DNA of 64,000 nt from Pusillimonas minor (GTDB lineage: Bacteria; Pseudomonadota; Gammaproteobacteria; Burkholderiales; Burkholderiaceae_B), in contig NZ_JACJUU010000003.1 in NCBI RefSeq assembly GCF_014237865.1, positions 248,001 through 312,000 on the forward strand. Reading direction: 5' to 3'. Made by a program: the position numbers and the translations under genes. Below the pieces are notes generated by a model. That model made no database searches. It saw only the letters and a program-made list of their open reading frames with translations, and was not told where the DNA came from. Of this stretch, positions 9,064 to 17,579 are shown one piece after another (the first letter of the stretch is position 1; every line of letters begins with the position of its first letter).

Positions 9064-9867
9064 TTAAAAGTCATAAGACAGACCGGCAGTCATCGTTGTA
9101 CTGCGACTGCCGTCTGTTTTCCTCCAGTTGGGCGAGACCATTAACCCCAGGCCAACTTGCACGTTTTTAATCGGCGTATAACTGATGCCAAACTGACCAA
9201 ACGGGGTGTACTTCCCTGTATCGTCGGTATTTGTGGCTGCGCCCAGGCTCACCCCCAAAGACCACTGCTCATTAAGCACCCAAATGGGTGCCACTGAAAT
9301 GCTCCAGAGATGTCAGCGAGGCTCATCTTCTACTGGGCGGGAATAACGGTTACCCGAGTACCCCACATTAAAATGCAGCTCATAGCTACTGGACACGTAT
9401 GAGCTGACCCAGATCAGCTCAAAGTTGGTTTTTGCCGAGCCAAGCCCCTTTGCCTCGCTTCTTTGGCTGACAGGCAACATCAATGAAGGCATGAGTGCAA
9501 AACTCCATCCACGATTCTGGTCACCCGCAAAGAGCCACTGTGCACCCACTTGCGTGTTTAGCCAGCCAGCATACGGATGGCCTTGACGCGCTTTGTTTAT
9601 GAATACGTCAAGGTTGTCTGTAACGCCATACGTGTACGACCAAAGCAGCGTATTGGACGCGTCGGTTGTGACCTCCATTTCATCGCCGGCATCATTTAAG
9701 ACAATGGCACGATCTTTTTGGTACGCGAAACTCATCTCGATTTCGCTTCTCCCTTTGCCTTCGGTATCTGCATCGTCAAAATCAAAGGGAAAAAAGGCGT
9801 TTGCGCTACACGGCAAAACTAAACAAGCCAATAAGGCCCAACGCCTTGGCAACACAGTGAATCGCAT
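9064..9867 (-). pseudogene. Outer-membrane beta-barrel protein, frameshifted
   Basis: The first open segment (9867-9313) begins with a signal peptide (LLACLVLPCSANA) and aromatic-rich alternating strands typical of an outer-membrane barrel. It ends at VEDEPR followed by a stop. Shifting frame by one near 9315 continues without a gap as LADISGAFSVAPIWVLNEQW and on to GLSYDF, ending in the C-terminal Phe expected of a barrel. Reconstructed length is about 267 residues. The style resembles MetA-pathway/putative transporter barrels, but the exact family and substrate are not clear. The single shift means it is probably inactive unless the base is a sequencing error. Confidence 0.7.
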
Positions 9868-10021
9868 GTTTGTCTTTCAAGATGAAATAATCTGCCGGCT
9901 TTTTCCAGACCACGCCATCCTGAACCGACAACGTGCTTCATGTCCCCAAAATCGAGCACTTCATTATTTTGCGCGTAGTTTACCTAAGCAGTATCCGTTC
10001 GGGGATCTTAATGAGTGCCGC

Positions 10022-11026
10022 TCAAACCACTTTAGTCGAAGCACTGGCAGCCCTAATCACCCCCTGCTGCACTGTTGATTCGGGCAATGTCGTGTGCGGT
10101 GTGCGGTCAAGGTCGAAGCGGAACACATCAGGTCGATCGTAATGGCCGGCTCCGTCGGCAAAGTACTTCGCAAAAGCAATCATCGATAAATCCAGATCGG
10201 CAAAAATAACCGCCTCGGTATCGCGGTGCGGCTCGGCCAACCACTTACCATTCGGCCCCATAAAGCCGCTGATCCCGCCACCCACCGTAGGTGCATCTGG
10301 GCCAGCCGGCACCGCCAAGCGCTCCACCATCTCTTCAGAAATACGCCCTTGCACCACGATCACATAAGTTTGTGCGCAAATCGCGTGGGCTGCTGCCAAT
10401 GTAGTGGAATAGTGATTGAAATCGCCGGCGTTCGGATCAGCGTGGGTAGCATTGATAGCCGGCCACGACGCGACGTGGATCTGCTCGCCCATCGCTGTAA
10501 GTGCGTGGCGTGCCAGGCTCATCGTGTGTTCAAAACAAATCAACCCGCCAACCCGCGCAAAACCCGTATCCACCACAAACAAATCGCGGCCGTCGCCCTG
10601 GCCCCACACGGTACGCTCGGCATTGGTAGGATGCAGCTTGCGGTGCTTCGCTACTAAACGCCCCTCGGGCGAATACCACGCCATGGTGTTGTACAAGGTG
10701 CCACCGTCACGCTCGTTAACCCCCAAACTTACCCAGACCCCCGCCTCGCGAGCAGCCGCCGCAATCGCATCCGATTGCGGGCTGGGCAGCTCAATGGCAT
10801 TACGATACAACTCGGCAAAAAACGGCGCGGCATACTTTGTTGTGTGCGACCAGATCCAGTACGGATAGCCCGGCAAAAACGTTTCAGGGAAGGCAACCAA
10901 GCGTGCTCCACCCGCCGCAGCTTCGTGAATAAACTCGACCGCCCGCCGCACACCGGCTTCCAGGTTCAAAAAAGGCGCTGCTGCATGCACAGCTGCCACA
11001 CGAACGGTCTCGAACGAAGTCGTCAT
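10022..11026 (-). CDS. Carbon-nitrogen hydrolase, nitrilase
   Basis: A 334-aa nitrilase-superfamily enzyme from the ATG at 11026, chosen because a GGAG ribosome site sits just upstream; a longer in-frame extension to 11140 has no support. The Glu-Lys-Cys triad is visible: Glu in FPETFLPGYPYW, Lys in HRKLHPTNAERTVWGQGDG, and Cys in GGLICFEHTM. The HRKLxPT...WGxGDG pattern is that of true nitrilases (nitrile to acid plus ammonia) more than of amidases. The usual CWEH is ICFEH here. No partner genes are close: the neighbours are a broken barrel gene and a divergent spermidine-synthase-like gene. The natural substrate cannot be read from the sequence. Confidence 0.9.
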   Translation of the reverse strand: MTTSFETVRVAAVHAAAPFLNLEAGVRRAVEFIHEAAAGGARLVAFPETFLPGYPYWIWSHTTKYAAPFFAELYRNAIELPSPQSDAIAAAAREAGVWVSLGVNERDGGTLYNTMAWYSPEGRLVAKHRKLHPTNAERTVWGQGDGRDLFVVDTGFARVGGLICFEHTMSLARHALTAMGEQIHVASWPAINATHADPNAGDFNHYSTTLAAAHAICAQTYVIVVQGRISEEMVERLAVPAGPDAPTVGGGISGFMGPNGKWLAEPHRDTEAVIFADLDLSMIAFAKYFADGAGHYDRPDVFRFDLDRTPHTTLPESTVQQGVIRAASASTKVV

Positions 11027-11214
11027 AAAAGTCTCCTGAGCAAGTTGGGTTAAATGCAAAAACAGGCTTACCGTTACCATACAGCCTGCGGCATCGCAGA
11101 CGTGCAAACCGTAGCAAGCCCCAGTGCGGGGGTCAAGCAATTTCGAACAACGTGTACGGCGCCTATTTGACGAACACCGGCACTAACTAATACTCCGCAA
11201 AAAAGCGACTTTTC

Positions 11215-11946
11215 ATGGTAAATATTGTTGAACTCGACGGCGTGCGTAGCATGCATTTCGGCACTGCCGCCGTACAAGGCACAATGCGCATCGACCAGCC
11301 CAATTCGATCGAGCTGGAGTACGTTCAACAAATGATGATGTGGCTACTGTTTCGCGACGACGCCGCACATATTGTTCAGCTTGGCCTGGGCGCAGCGGCG
11401 CTAACAAAATTTTGCTACCACCACCTTGCGCCCTCAAGAATCACAGCGGTGGAGCTCAACCCGGAAGTTATTCAGGCATGTCGAAGCCACTTCGCGTTAC
11501 CAAACGACGACGACCGACTGAAGGTTTTAAGCATGGATGCGGCAGATTACGTCAAAGATTTTTCGCGACGCCGCTCGGTCGATATTTTGCAGGTTGATTT
11601 ATACGATGCAAAAGCACATAGCCCGGTTCTTAGCTCTGAAGCCTTTTACGGGGCCTGCGCAAATATCCTGTCACGCACAGGCATGATGACCATAAACCTG
11701 TATTGCGACTGGCCTGAACACCTTGCGCACATTCGGATGATCGAAAACGCCTTCCCTGCCGTCGCCTGGCTACCTGAAGTCCACGATGGCAATATGGTAG
11801 CTATTGCCTTTAAACAGCCACCGTCAATCGATTTTGAAGCGCTTTACGCACGCGCCGAAGATGTTTCTGCCGCATTCGGCCTGCACGCACAAAGCTGGGT
11901 TGCAGGGCTTTACAGCTGGATGAGCCAGGACATCGGGGAAGCATAA
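11215..11946 (+). CDS. Spermidine synthase-like methyltransferase-fold protein
   Basis: A 243-aa protein with the Rossmann core of the spermidine synthase family: HIVQLGLGAAALTKF (nucleotide-binding loop), ITAVELNPEVIQ (acidic residue after strand 2), LKVLSMDAADYV and SVDILQVDLYDA. It lacks the N-terminal beta-domain of full polyamine synthases and belongs with the short 'spermidine synthase-like' proteins whose reaction is mostly untested. It is divergent from the nitrilase gene, and an 11-bp stem terminator follows at 12001. Polyamine synthesis versus another aminopropyl- or methyl-transfer role is unresolved. Confidence 0.8.
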   Translation: MVNIVELDGVRSMHFGTAAVQGTMRIDQPNSIELEYVQQMMMWLLFRDDAAHIVQLGLGAAALTKFCYHHLAPSRITAVELNPEVIQACRSHFALPNDDDRLKVLSMDAADYVKDFSRRRSVDILQVDLYDAKAHSPVLSSEAFYGACANILSRTGMMTINLYCDWPEHLAHIRMIENAFPAVAWLPEVHDGNMVAIAFKQPPSIDFEALYARAEDVSAAFGLHAQSWVAGLYSWMSQDIGEA

Positions 11947-12000
11947 GCCGCAGATGTAATGACCCTGCGGAACCAGCACAGTTCGTGAGGCTAATGCAGG

Positions 12001-12026
12001 ATTGAAGCGCCTCGGGGCGCTTCAAT
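12001..12026 (+). terminator. Rho-independent terminator after the spermidine synthase-like gene
   Basis: A perfect 11-bp stem (ATTGAAGCGCC / GGCGCTTCAAT) with loop TCGG, followed by CTTTGATTTT. It lies 54 bp after the stop at 11946 and just before the convergent PepSY gene end. Confidence 0.8.
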
Positions 12027-12038
12027 CTTTGATTTTCA

Positions 12039-13235
12039 CTACTTATACAGACGCATCACCCGTCGCCACCCAATACGCACGCCGGCCAGTGTCACCGCCA
12101 GCCCGCCCAGGCTCAGCACCATGATGACAAGGTCGCGAAGCGGCCCCGTACGCAGCAGGCCCGGCGTATCCCAACTATGAAGAAAGTAAAACAGCCAACG
12201 GCCAATTCGCTGCGAGGTATCCAGGCTGGTTACCACAGCGCCCGTTTGCAGGTCGATATACACGCGCGTGCGCCCCGGGTCGGCAAAGTCTACGCGTAAC
12301 GCGGGCAAGCCCAACTGACGTGCGCCGTTCATGGCCTCGGCATGCCGCCGGTAATAATAGGCATCGTCTACACGCAGTACTTCGTTGCCGATCAAGGGAT
12401 ACGAAAACAGCCGGCCGGCCGCAGCCAGTGCTTGGGCAGCAGGCCATGACAGGCTGACAGCCAAACCGCCCTGCCCATCGTCGCGCACCAGACGGATATG
12501 CGCCTGTCGGTCGTATGCCAGTACATACGTTTCGGCATTCAGGCTTCGCCAGTGCAGTTCGACCGGCAAAAAGCCGGACTGGTGCAAGGTCTGAATGACG
12601 CGTGAAGGCTGTGCAAGCGGCCCGGCAGGTAAGCTGCCACCACCGTAGTACGCGACGAGGTTGGGCTTTATGTGTTTAGGCGAGAATATGCCCAGAGGGT
12701 TCATGGACATCAGGCCGCTGAATATCCAGGTCAGGATCACGCCTCCGAAAAGCAACCCTGCAACATGATGCCAACGCATCCAGGGTTCTCGATACGGAGT
12801 GCGAGCTCCTGTTTTGTAGCGGCCTTTAAAACGCCACCGCCACACGCCGACGACACAACCCGACAACGCGCTGACGGTGCACAAGGCCGATAACCCAATG
12901 ACTAGCCAGGACCAGATCGGGTCGACCGAGCCGTCTTTGAACATATAGAGCCAGTGCAACCAGGCCCCCACGTAATTCCAGCGTTGCTGGGACAAAGGCG
13001 CATCGAGGACCACCTGACCGGTAACTCCGGACACATACAACGTGCCCGGAAGGGGACCGTCTACGGAAATGCGGTGCAATGGCCGATGCGCATCGAGACT
13101 GCGTGCATGCGTCCAGCGATCTTCATCGATAGCGTCGTCGTAGCGCAATGTCGCAATCAGCACGCACCCGACCACACCCGTCCATCGATGCACCAGATAC
13201 GTCAGGCGCTTTGTACGGGCCATCAGATTCATCAT
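12039..13235 (-). CDS. PepSY-associated TM-helix protein, likely internally deleted
   Basis: A 398-aa membrane protein of the PepSY_TM family that accompanies TonB-dependent receptors and is thought to reduce or handle metal at the inner membrane. It keeps YLVHRWTGVVGC at the N-terminus, later membrane helices (WLVIGLSALCTVSALSGCVVG; WMRWHHVAGLLFGGVILTWIFSG) with His residues, and a final helix near 370. Typical relatives are around 500 residues. Here the first helix (VGCVLIA) is cut short and followed directly by TLRYDDAIDEDRW, a segment usually about 100 residues later. That suggests an in-frame deletion. Its start is 12 bp after the receptor's stop, so they form one operon. Confidence 0.8.
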   Translation of the reverse strand: MMNLMARTKRLTYLVHRWTGVVGCVLIATLRYDDAIDEDRWTHARSLDAHRPLHRISVDGPLPGTLYVSGVTGQVVLDAPLSQQRWNYVGAWLHWLYMFKDGSVDPIWSWLVIGLSALCTVSALSGCVVGVWRWRFKGRYKTGARTPYREPWMRWHHVAGLLFGGVILTWIFSGLMSMNPLGIFSPKHIKPNLVAYYGGGSLPAGPLAQPSRVIQTLHQSGFLPVELHWRSLNAETYVLAYDRQAHIRLVRDDGQGGLAVSLSWPAAQALAAAGRLFSYPLIGNEVLRVDDAYYYRRHAEAMNGARQLGLPALRVDFADPGRTRVYIDLQTGAVVTSLDTSQRIGRWLFYFLHSWDTPGLLRTGPLRDLVIMVLSLGGLAVTLAGVRIGWRRVMRLYK

Positions 13236-13247
13236 GATGCCCCAGAC

Positions 13248-15392
13248 CTAGAACCGATGGTCCAACGTCAGCTCGAAGCGTCGCCCCGGGCCATACAGCC
13301 ATTGCGTGGTGTTGTAGTAGGCCGTGGTGAAGTAAGCCTTATCAAATACGTTGTAGCCGCGCGCGGTAATAGACGTATCTGTCCCGACATCCCAGCGTAT
13401 GGCCAAATCGGTTGTGGTGTACGACGGCAGGGTCAATGTATTTGCGTTGTCGGCATAACGCTTTCCTACGTAACGCAGCCCACCCATTGCTGTCCAGTTA
13501 GGCAGAAAGTCCCAGCTTACCCATACATTGGCCAGACGCTGTGGCACGTTCGGCGGCACATTGCCACTGCGGGACACCGCCCTGCCACCCGACGATTCAT
13601 TGAAATCATCGTACCGTGCCTGAAGTACCGTGGCATTGGCTTGCACGCGCCAGTGCCGCGCAACGGCCAGCTCAATCGAGGCCTCAACCCCTCTGGAAGA
13701 GCGTTCGCCAACCTGCACACTTTGGCTCGGATTGATTGGGTCGCGCGAGATAAGATTATTTTTGCGAATGTGGTAAACCGACAATGTCAGCGCGCCCCGG
13801 TCATCCCAAAAATTACTTTTAACCCCGACTTCAACCTGACGCCCTTGGGTCATCTTGAAGTCTGCATTGGCGGGGCTAAGCATGAGCAAAGCGCCTACCG
13901 GATCAGCCGCCTCGGAATACTGTGCATATACGGCGGTGTCGGCGGTCAAATCGTAGACCGTACCCAGTCGCCAGCCCACGTTGGCGTATCGCTTCGAAAA
14001 AGCTTGCTGCCGGGTCACCAGATCATCACGACGCAGTTGAGTTTGGTCGTATCGCACGCCTGCCACCAACGACCACCGATCAGTCACTTCAGTGCGGTTC
14101 TCTGCAAACAACGCAACCTGATTCGCCTTGTTGCGATAACGCGGGATGAATGCAAAATCACTTCGGAAGTAGCCCGGCTCGGGATCGTACAAGTCGACAG
14201 AACCGGAGCTACCACTATAGGTATTGTTGTCATGCTGAAACCGGCTACGGCTCAGATCAAATCCTATCGAGAAAGTCGAGGGCATGTGAGCCAAGCGCGA
14301 CTTGAATGTCGCATCAGTCGCCCAACCGGTTTGGGTCTGGTCGTGAGAAATTTGCGTGTTGCCGGAACGATCAATCCGTCCGGTTTGCGCGTTGTAGTCG
14401 TAATACTCGGCATTACGCCAATCACGCCGGCTTGTCACATGGTAAAGGCGCGAGCTTACCGTCAAGTCATCATTGGGACGCCAGAACGTAGCCAATTCTG
14501 ACCACTGATCGCGAAACCGCATGACGCTGTCTTCAACGTTGTAGTTTGTTTTTCGCAAACCTCGCTGCGGGCTACCGTCAACCAACGGTGTTCCAAAATA
14601 TTGCATGGGGCGCTGGTAACCGTACGCATGGCTTACTCGAAAACTAAGCTCGGGCGTGGCGTCGAACTGCAAAGCACCCGAAAACGTGGCATCGGAATTA
14701 TCCCCCCGATCCACCCAGCCATCGCTGCGATTGCCGCTCAGATCTACGCGATAAGACAGCCGATCGGTCAGACTGCCACCGCTACCCAGGCCAAGTCGCT
14801 GCGTATTGTCGCTGCCCACCGAGGCCTGCAACTCGTTTTCTACGGGTCCAGCCGTGGGCTTTTTGGGAATAACATTAACCACTCCGCCAATAGCACCCAA
14901 GCCATAGATGACAGAAGCCGGCCCGCGCAACGTCTCGATACGATCAACCGACCACGTATCGAACGGGAACGTAATGCCCACATTACCGTATAGCGCAGTG
15001 CCGTCGTAAAGGCGCATGACCGACGCGCTATCGGTAAACCCGCGAACCGACAAAGCGCTCAAACCATTACCCGGATGCGGCATGGCACTAAAACCGGTGG
15101 ACCAGGTAATGGCTTGTGTGATGGACGCATCCCCCCGCTCCTCGATGTCCTCACGCGAAATGACGTCAAGACTGGCCGGCGTCTGCCGCAGCGTTAGCCC
15201 CAGATTAGAGCCCGTAGACGCGGGTTGCGTCATCGTCAAGCCGCGCTCTCCGGAAATCGTAATGGGCGCCAGCGTAGGCGTAGCTTGCTGCGCGCCAACG
15301 CGATTGGCCAGCAGCAAGAATGAAAAAACAATGAACGAACGAAGCACAGCCAGCACGCTCTGAACGTGCTTGGCATTAAATAAAAACCGCAT
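13248..15392 (-). CDS. TonB-dependent siderophore receptor
   Basis: A 714-aa outer-membrane receptor. I chose the ATG at 15392 (MRFLFNAKHV) because AGGAG lies 9 bp upstream and a signal peptide ending around ANRVGAQQ follows; a longer upstream frame lacks both. A TonB-box-like APITISGE sits just after cleavage, then the plug domain (TPASLDVISREDIEERG; ALSVRGFTD) and a long barrel ending in LDHRF with the terminal Phe. Such receptors bring ferric siderophores into the periplasm using TonB energy. The PepSY gene follows in the same operon and a DUF2946 gene lies upstream. The siderophore is not predictable here. I did not see a clear Fur box. Confidence 0.93.
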   Translation of the reverse strand: MRFLFNAKHVQSVLAVLRSFIVFSFLLLANRVGAQQATPTLAPITISGERGLTMTQPASTGSNLGLTLRQTPASLDVISREDIEERGDASITQAITWSTGFSAMPHPGNGLSALSVRGFTDSASVMRLYDGTALYGNVGITFPFDTWSVDRIETLRGPASVIYGLGAIGGVVNVIPKKPTAGPVENELQASVGSDNTQRLGLGSGGSLTDRLSYRVDLSGNRSDGWVDRGDNSDATFSGALQFDATPELSFRVSHAYGYQRPMQYFGTPLVDGSPQRGLRKTNYNVEDSVMRFRDQWSELATFWRPNDDLTVSSRLYHVTSRRDWRNAEYYDYNAQTGRIDRSGNTQISHDQTQTGWATDATFKSRLAHMPSTFSIGFDLSRSRFQHDNNTYSGSSGSVDLYDPEPGYFRSDFAFIPRYRNKANQVALFAENRTEVTDRWSLVAGVRYDQTQLRRDDLVTRQQAFSKRYANVGWRLGTVYDLTADTAVYAQYSEAADPVGALLMLSPANADFKMTQGRQVEVGVKSNFWDDRGALTLSVYHIRKNNLISRDPINPSQSVQVGERSSRGVEASIELAVARHWRVQANATVLQARYDDFNESSGGRAVSRSGNVPPNVPQRLANVWVSWDFLPNWTAMGGLRYVGKRYADNANTLTLPSYTTTDLAIRWDVGTDTSITARGYNVFDKAYFTTAYYNTTQWLYGPGRRFELTLDHRF

Positions 15393-15549
15393 AGAAATAC
15401 TCCTGACATCTGCTGAGGCTGTGCGCACGCGCAAGCGCGCCACCCGGCGCAAGCGCAGCGGCTGGAAGCAACGACTCAGCAAAATGACATGACTAAGGTG
15501 CGTCGTGACCAAGACTGGACCACGACATCAAGCACCCGCTAGAGAGATG

Positions 15550-15942
15550 TCAGGAGATAACTGGAGGTGCTCGCGCTCTGGCCGGACTCCAGAGAAAAGC
15601 CAGTGGCACAGGGGCGTCGTCGACAACCCAATGCGTGCAAGTGTGGGCGACGGGCTGCCATGAAGATGGGGCTGCAGTATTAGGCGGTGTTGCACTGTAA
15701 AAACACAGTAAACAAAACCCGTCTTGTACGCTGGCTGCAACACTGCTGGCGTCGGACGAGTCATTCTCAACCTCGACCTCGACAAGCTGGGAACCGCCGG
15801 CATGACACAACTGCATCAGAACCGTACGCGCAGCAGCCTGGTTGCCCGAAGCGCCCGCCCACACGGGGACCGCCATCGCATTCAGAAACGCGAGCAGCAA
15901 CAACCAAGATGTCCAGCGTCGCACTGGCGCGTTCATGCGCAT
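15550..15942 (-). CDS. DUF2946 domain protein
   Basis: A 130-aa small protein with an N-terminal hydrophobic segment (WLLLLAFLNAMAVPVWAGA) that acts as signal peptide or anchor. The family hallmarks MQLCHAGG and FCLLCFYSA supply two Cys-containing metal-ligand-like motifs. DUF2946 proteins usually sit next to TonB receptors or copper genes and are thought to be periplasmic metal-related factors. It lies 157 bp upstream of the receptor on the same strand. Function is inferred from context only. Confidence 0.75.
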   Translation of the reverse strand: MRMNAPVRRWTSWLLLLAFLNAMAVPVWAGASGNQAAARTVLMQLCHAGGSQLVEVEVENDSSDASSVAASVQDGFCLLCFYSATPPNTAAPSSWQPVAHTCTHWVVDDAPVPLAFLWSPARARAPPVIS

Positions 15943-16047
15943 GAGAGCTATTTGTCCCCTCTTTTTGACGCCGAAATTTTAGCATTGAAAAGTGGACGAA
16001 CTTTTTGTTTATACCGTCCAACAATTCAACGCGTTGACTCGCAACGC

Positions 16048-16320
16048 CTAAGCCGACAACTGCAGTAAACCCGCGGACTGTCGCGCTGAAAAGCTGTCCG
16101 TCGCGTGGCCAGAGAGCTTGAATACGGCCACGGCACCAACCAGTGCCTGGGCTTGGGTCCACAAACTTTTTGCTGCTGCAGCCATTTGCTCGACCAACGC
16201 AGCATTTTGCTGTGTTGCCTGATCCATCTGTCCTACGGCTACACCGATCTGGTCAACACCGGCACTTTGCTCCTGGCTGGCGGCACTGATCTCGACCATG
16301 ATGTTTGGGCCACGCAGCAC
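16048..16320 (-). pseudogene. C-terminal fragment of a methyl-accepting chemotaxis protein
   Basis: Ninety codons match the end of an MCP signalling domain: IMVEISAASQEQSAGVDQIG, MDQATQQNAALVEQMAAAA and SLWTQAQALVGAVAVFKLSG. Nothing upstream encodes the sensor, HAMP or tip regions, so this is a 3' remnant of a deleted chemoreceptor gene. The apparent ATG at 16320 is accidental. Confidence 0.8.
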
Positions 16321-16335
16321 CAGCGCGTAAAGGGT

Positions 16336-16352
16336 CTGTCTGAATCAGACAG
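16336..16352. repeat. Short perfect palindrome between lodB-like gene and MCP remnant
   Basis: CTGTCTGA-A-TCAGACAG forms an 8-bp stem with a one-base centre. It lies 41 bp past the lodB-like stop codon. It may be a weak terminator or a deletion scar next to the MCP remnant. Confidence 0.4.
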
Positions 16353-16393
16353 GTTGACTACAATCGGCCAGGGCAACGACCAAGTCCCTCTTT

Positions 16394-17575
16394 TCAGGGC
16401 AACGAACTACGACGCTGCCAAAATGGCTGGTCTGTCCATCGGGGTTGGGTCTGATAATAAAAATCGCGTTGCGACACGTACTTGTCCCACAGCTGTTGCT
16501 GCTGCAAAACATACTGACCTATATAGTGATTGTCGCGACCCAATGCGCGATCGTTAACCGAGTTGTCAGACAGTGCGTAGTGAATCAGATGCCCCGCATG
16601 ACTGCCCGATCTAAGCGCTTTGTCGATGCCTTGAGACGACAACGGGTCATAAGCCTGGGCGGCATCGCCAACCGCCATCCAGGCATCACCGCAAAACGAC
16701 GCCAGCCGCTGGCTGTTGGCTGCAGCACCTCGAATGGTGCCCAATGGGCGATACGCGTGATCGGCCAGCAAAGGCCCAATATGGGCCGAATCGCCCAAGA
16801 TTTGCTGGAAGCCCTCGGCGCTGGCCGCCAACCTGGCAAGCGATAAGTCTTTGTCGGTATGAAACACCACCAAGCGGCGCGTTGTGTCGTCTTGACCACC
16901 TGGCAGGCGGTTGGTGTACCACCAGCCATGCGGCCCGGCCTCGATTCGGGTGTAGCAGTCGTCATCTTGCGCTGACGTTGCGAACCATTGTGCATAGGCA
17001 AACAATTTGTCGTCGGTTTCAAGCGCCGTGATACCCAGCGCCTTGGCCACGGAAGAACGTCGCCCGGTACAGTCGACCAGATACCGTGCCTGGTGTACTG
17101 GCATACCGTAGCTAAATTGCACTTGCCAGTTGGACGTTGAGTCGACGAGCCGGGAACAAGACTCAAAGCGGGCACCCGTCAGTAGTGTCACACCTTCAGC
17201 AACCGCCTTCTGGCGTAAGGCTTCATCAAAGGCCACACGATCAACGCATAAACCAAAACCCGTTTGGGTAAAGAAGAAGTCGGTGGTTTGCGCCTGATCG
17301 GTCGCCCAAACAGAAACGTTGCCGGCGGTATGAAACACGCCGCACAGCCCCGCTTCGGGCGCATCAATGTCGCCTAAAAAATGCTTAACCAAGCCCACAC
17401 ATACGGGTGGCAGCGACTCACCCAGTTTAAATTTAGCGCCGCCCTGCTCGTCGACCAATAAAACACGCTGGCCAAACTTGGCCAGCGTTATTGCGGTGGC
17501 CGACCCGGCCGGCCCGCCACCGACAACGATAACGTCCCATACCGTATCGGTGGCTTCTTCAGGCGATGACACCAA
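16394..17575 (-). CDS. LodB-like FAD-dependent oxidoreductase
   Basis: A 393-aa flavoprotein of the geranylgeranyl-reductase/tryptophan-halogenase-like group. FAD binding is shown by VIVVGGGPAGSATAITLAKF near the N-terminus and by VGDAAQAYDPLSSQGI near residue 290. It begins 4 bp after the LodA-like stop. In characterised lod and gox loci, LodB/GoxB is the flavoprotein needed to build the cysteine tryptophylquinone cofactor of the oxidase, so the same role is likely here. No signal peptide is seen, so it acts in the cytoplasm. Confidence 0.85.
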   Translation of the reverse strand: MVSSPEEATDTVWDVIVVGGGPAGSATAITLAKFGQRVLLVDEQGGAKFKLGESLPPVCVGLVKHFLGDIDAPEAGLCGVFHTAGNVSVWATDQAQTTDFFFTQTGFGLCVDRVAFDEALRQKAVAEGVTLLTGARFESCSRLVDSTSNWQVQFSYGMPVHQARYLVDCTGRRSSVAKALGITALETDDKLFAYAQWFATSAQDDDCYTRIEAGPHGWWYTNRLPGGQDDTTRRLVVFHTDKDLSLARLAASAEGFQQILGDSAHIGPLLADHAYRPLGTIRGAAANSQRLASFCGDAWMAVGDAAQAYDPLSSQGIDKALRSGSHAGHLIHYALSDNSVNDRALGRDNHYIGQYVLQQQQLWDKYVSQRDFYYQTQPRWTDQPFWQRRSSLP

Positions 17576-17579
17576 AAGG

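Noticed and set aside
11027-11140. N-terminal extension of the nitrilase
   Set aside because: The ribosome site and family start agree with the ATG at 11026.
12954-14501. 515-aa open frame on the + strand
   Set aside because: It is antisense to the TonB receptor and PepSY genes and has no recognisable motif.
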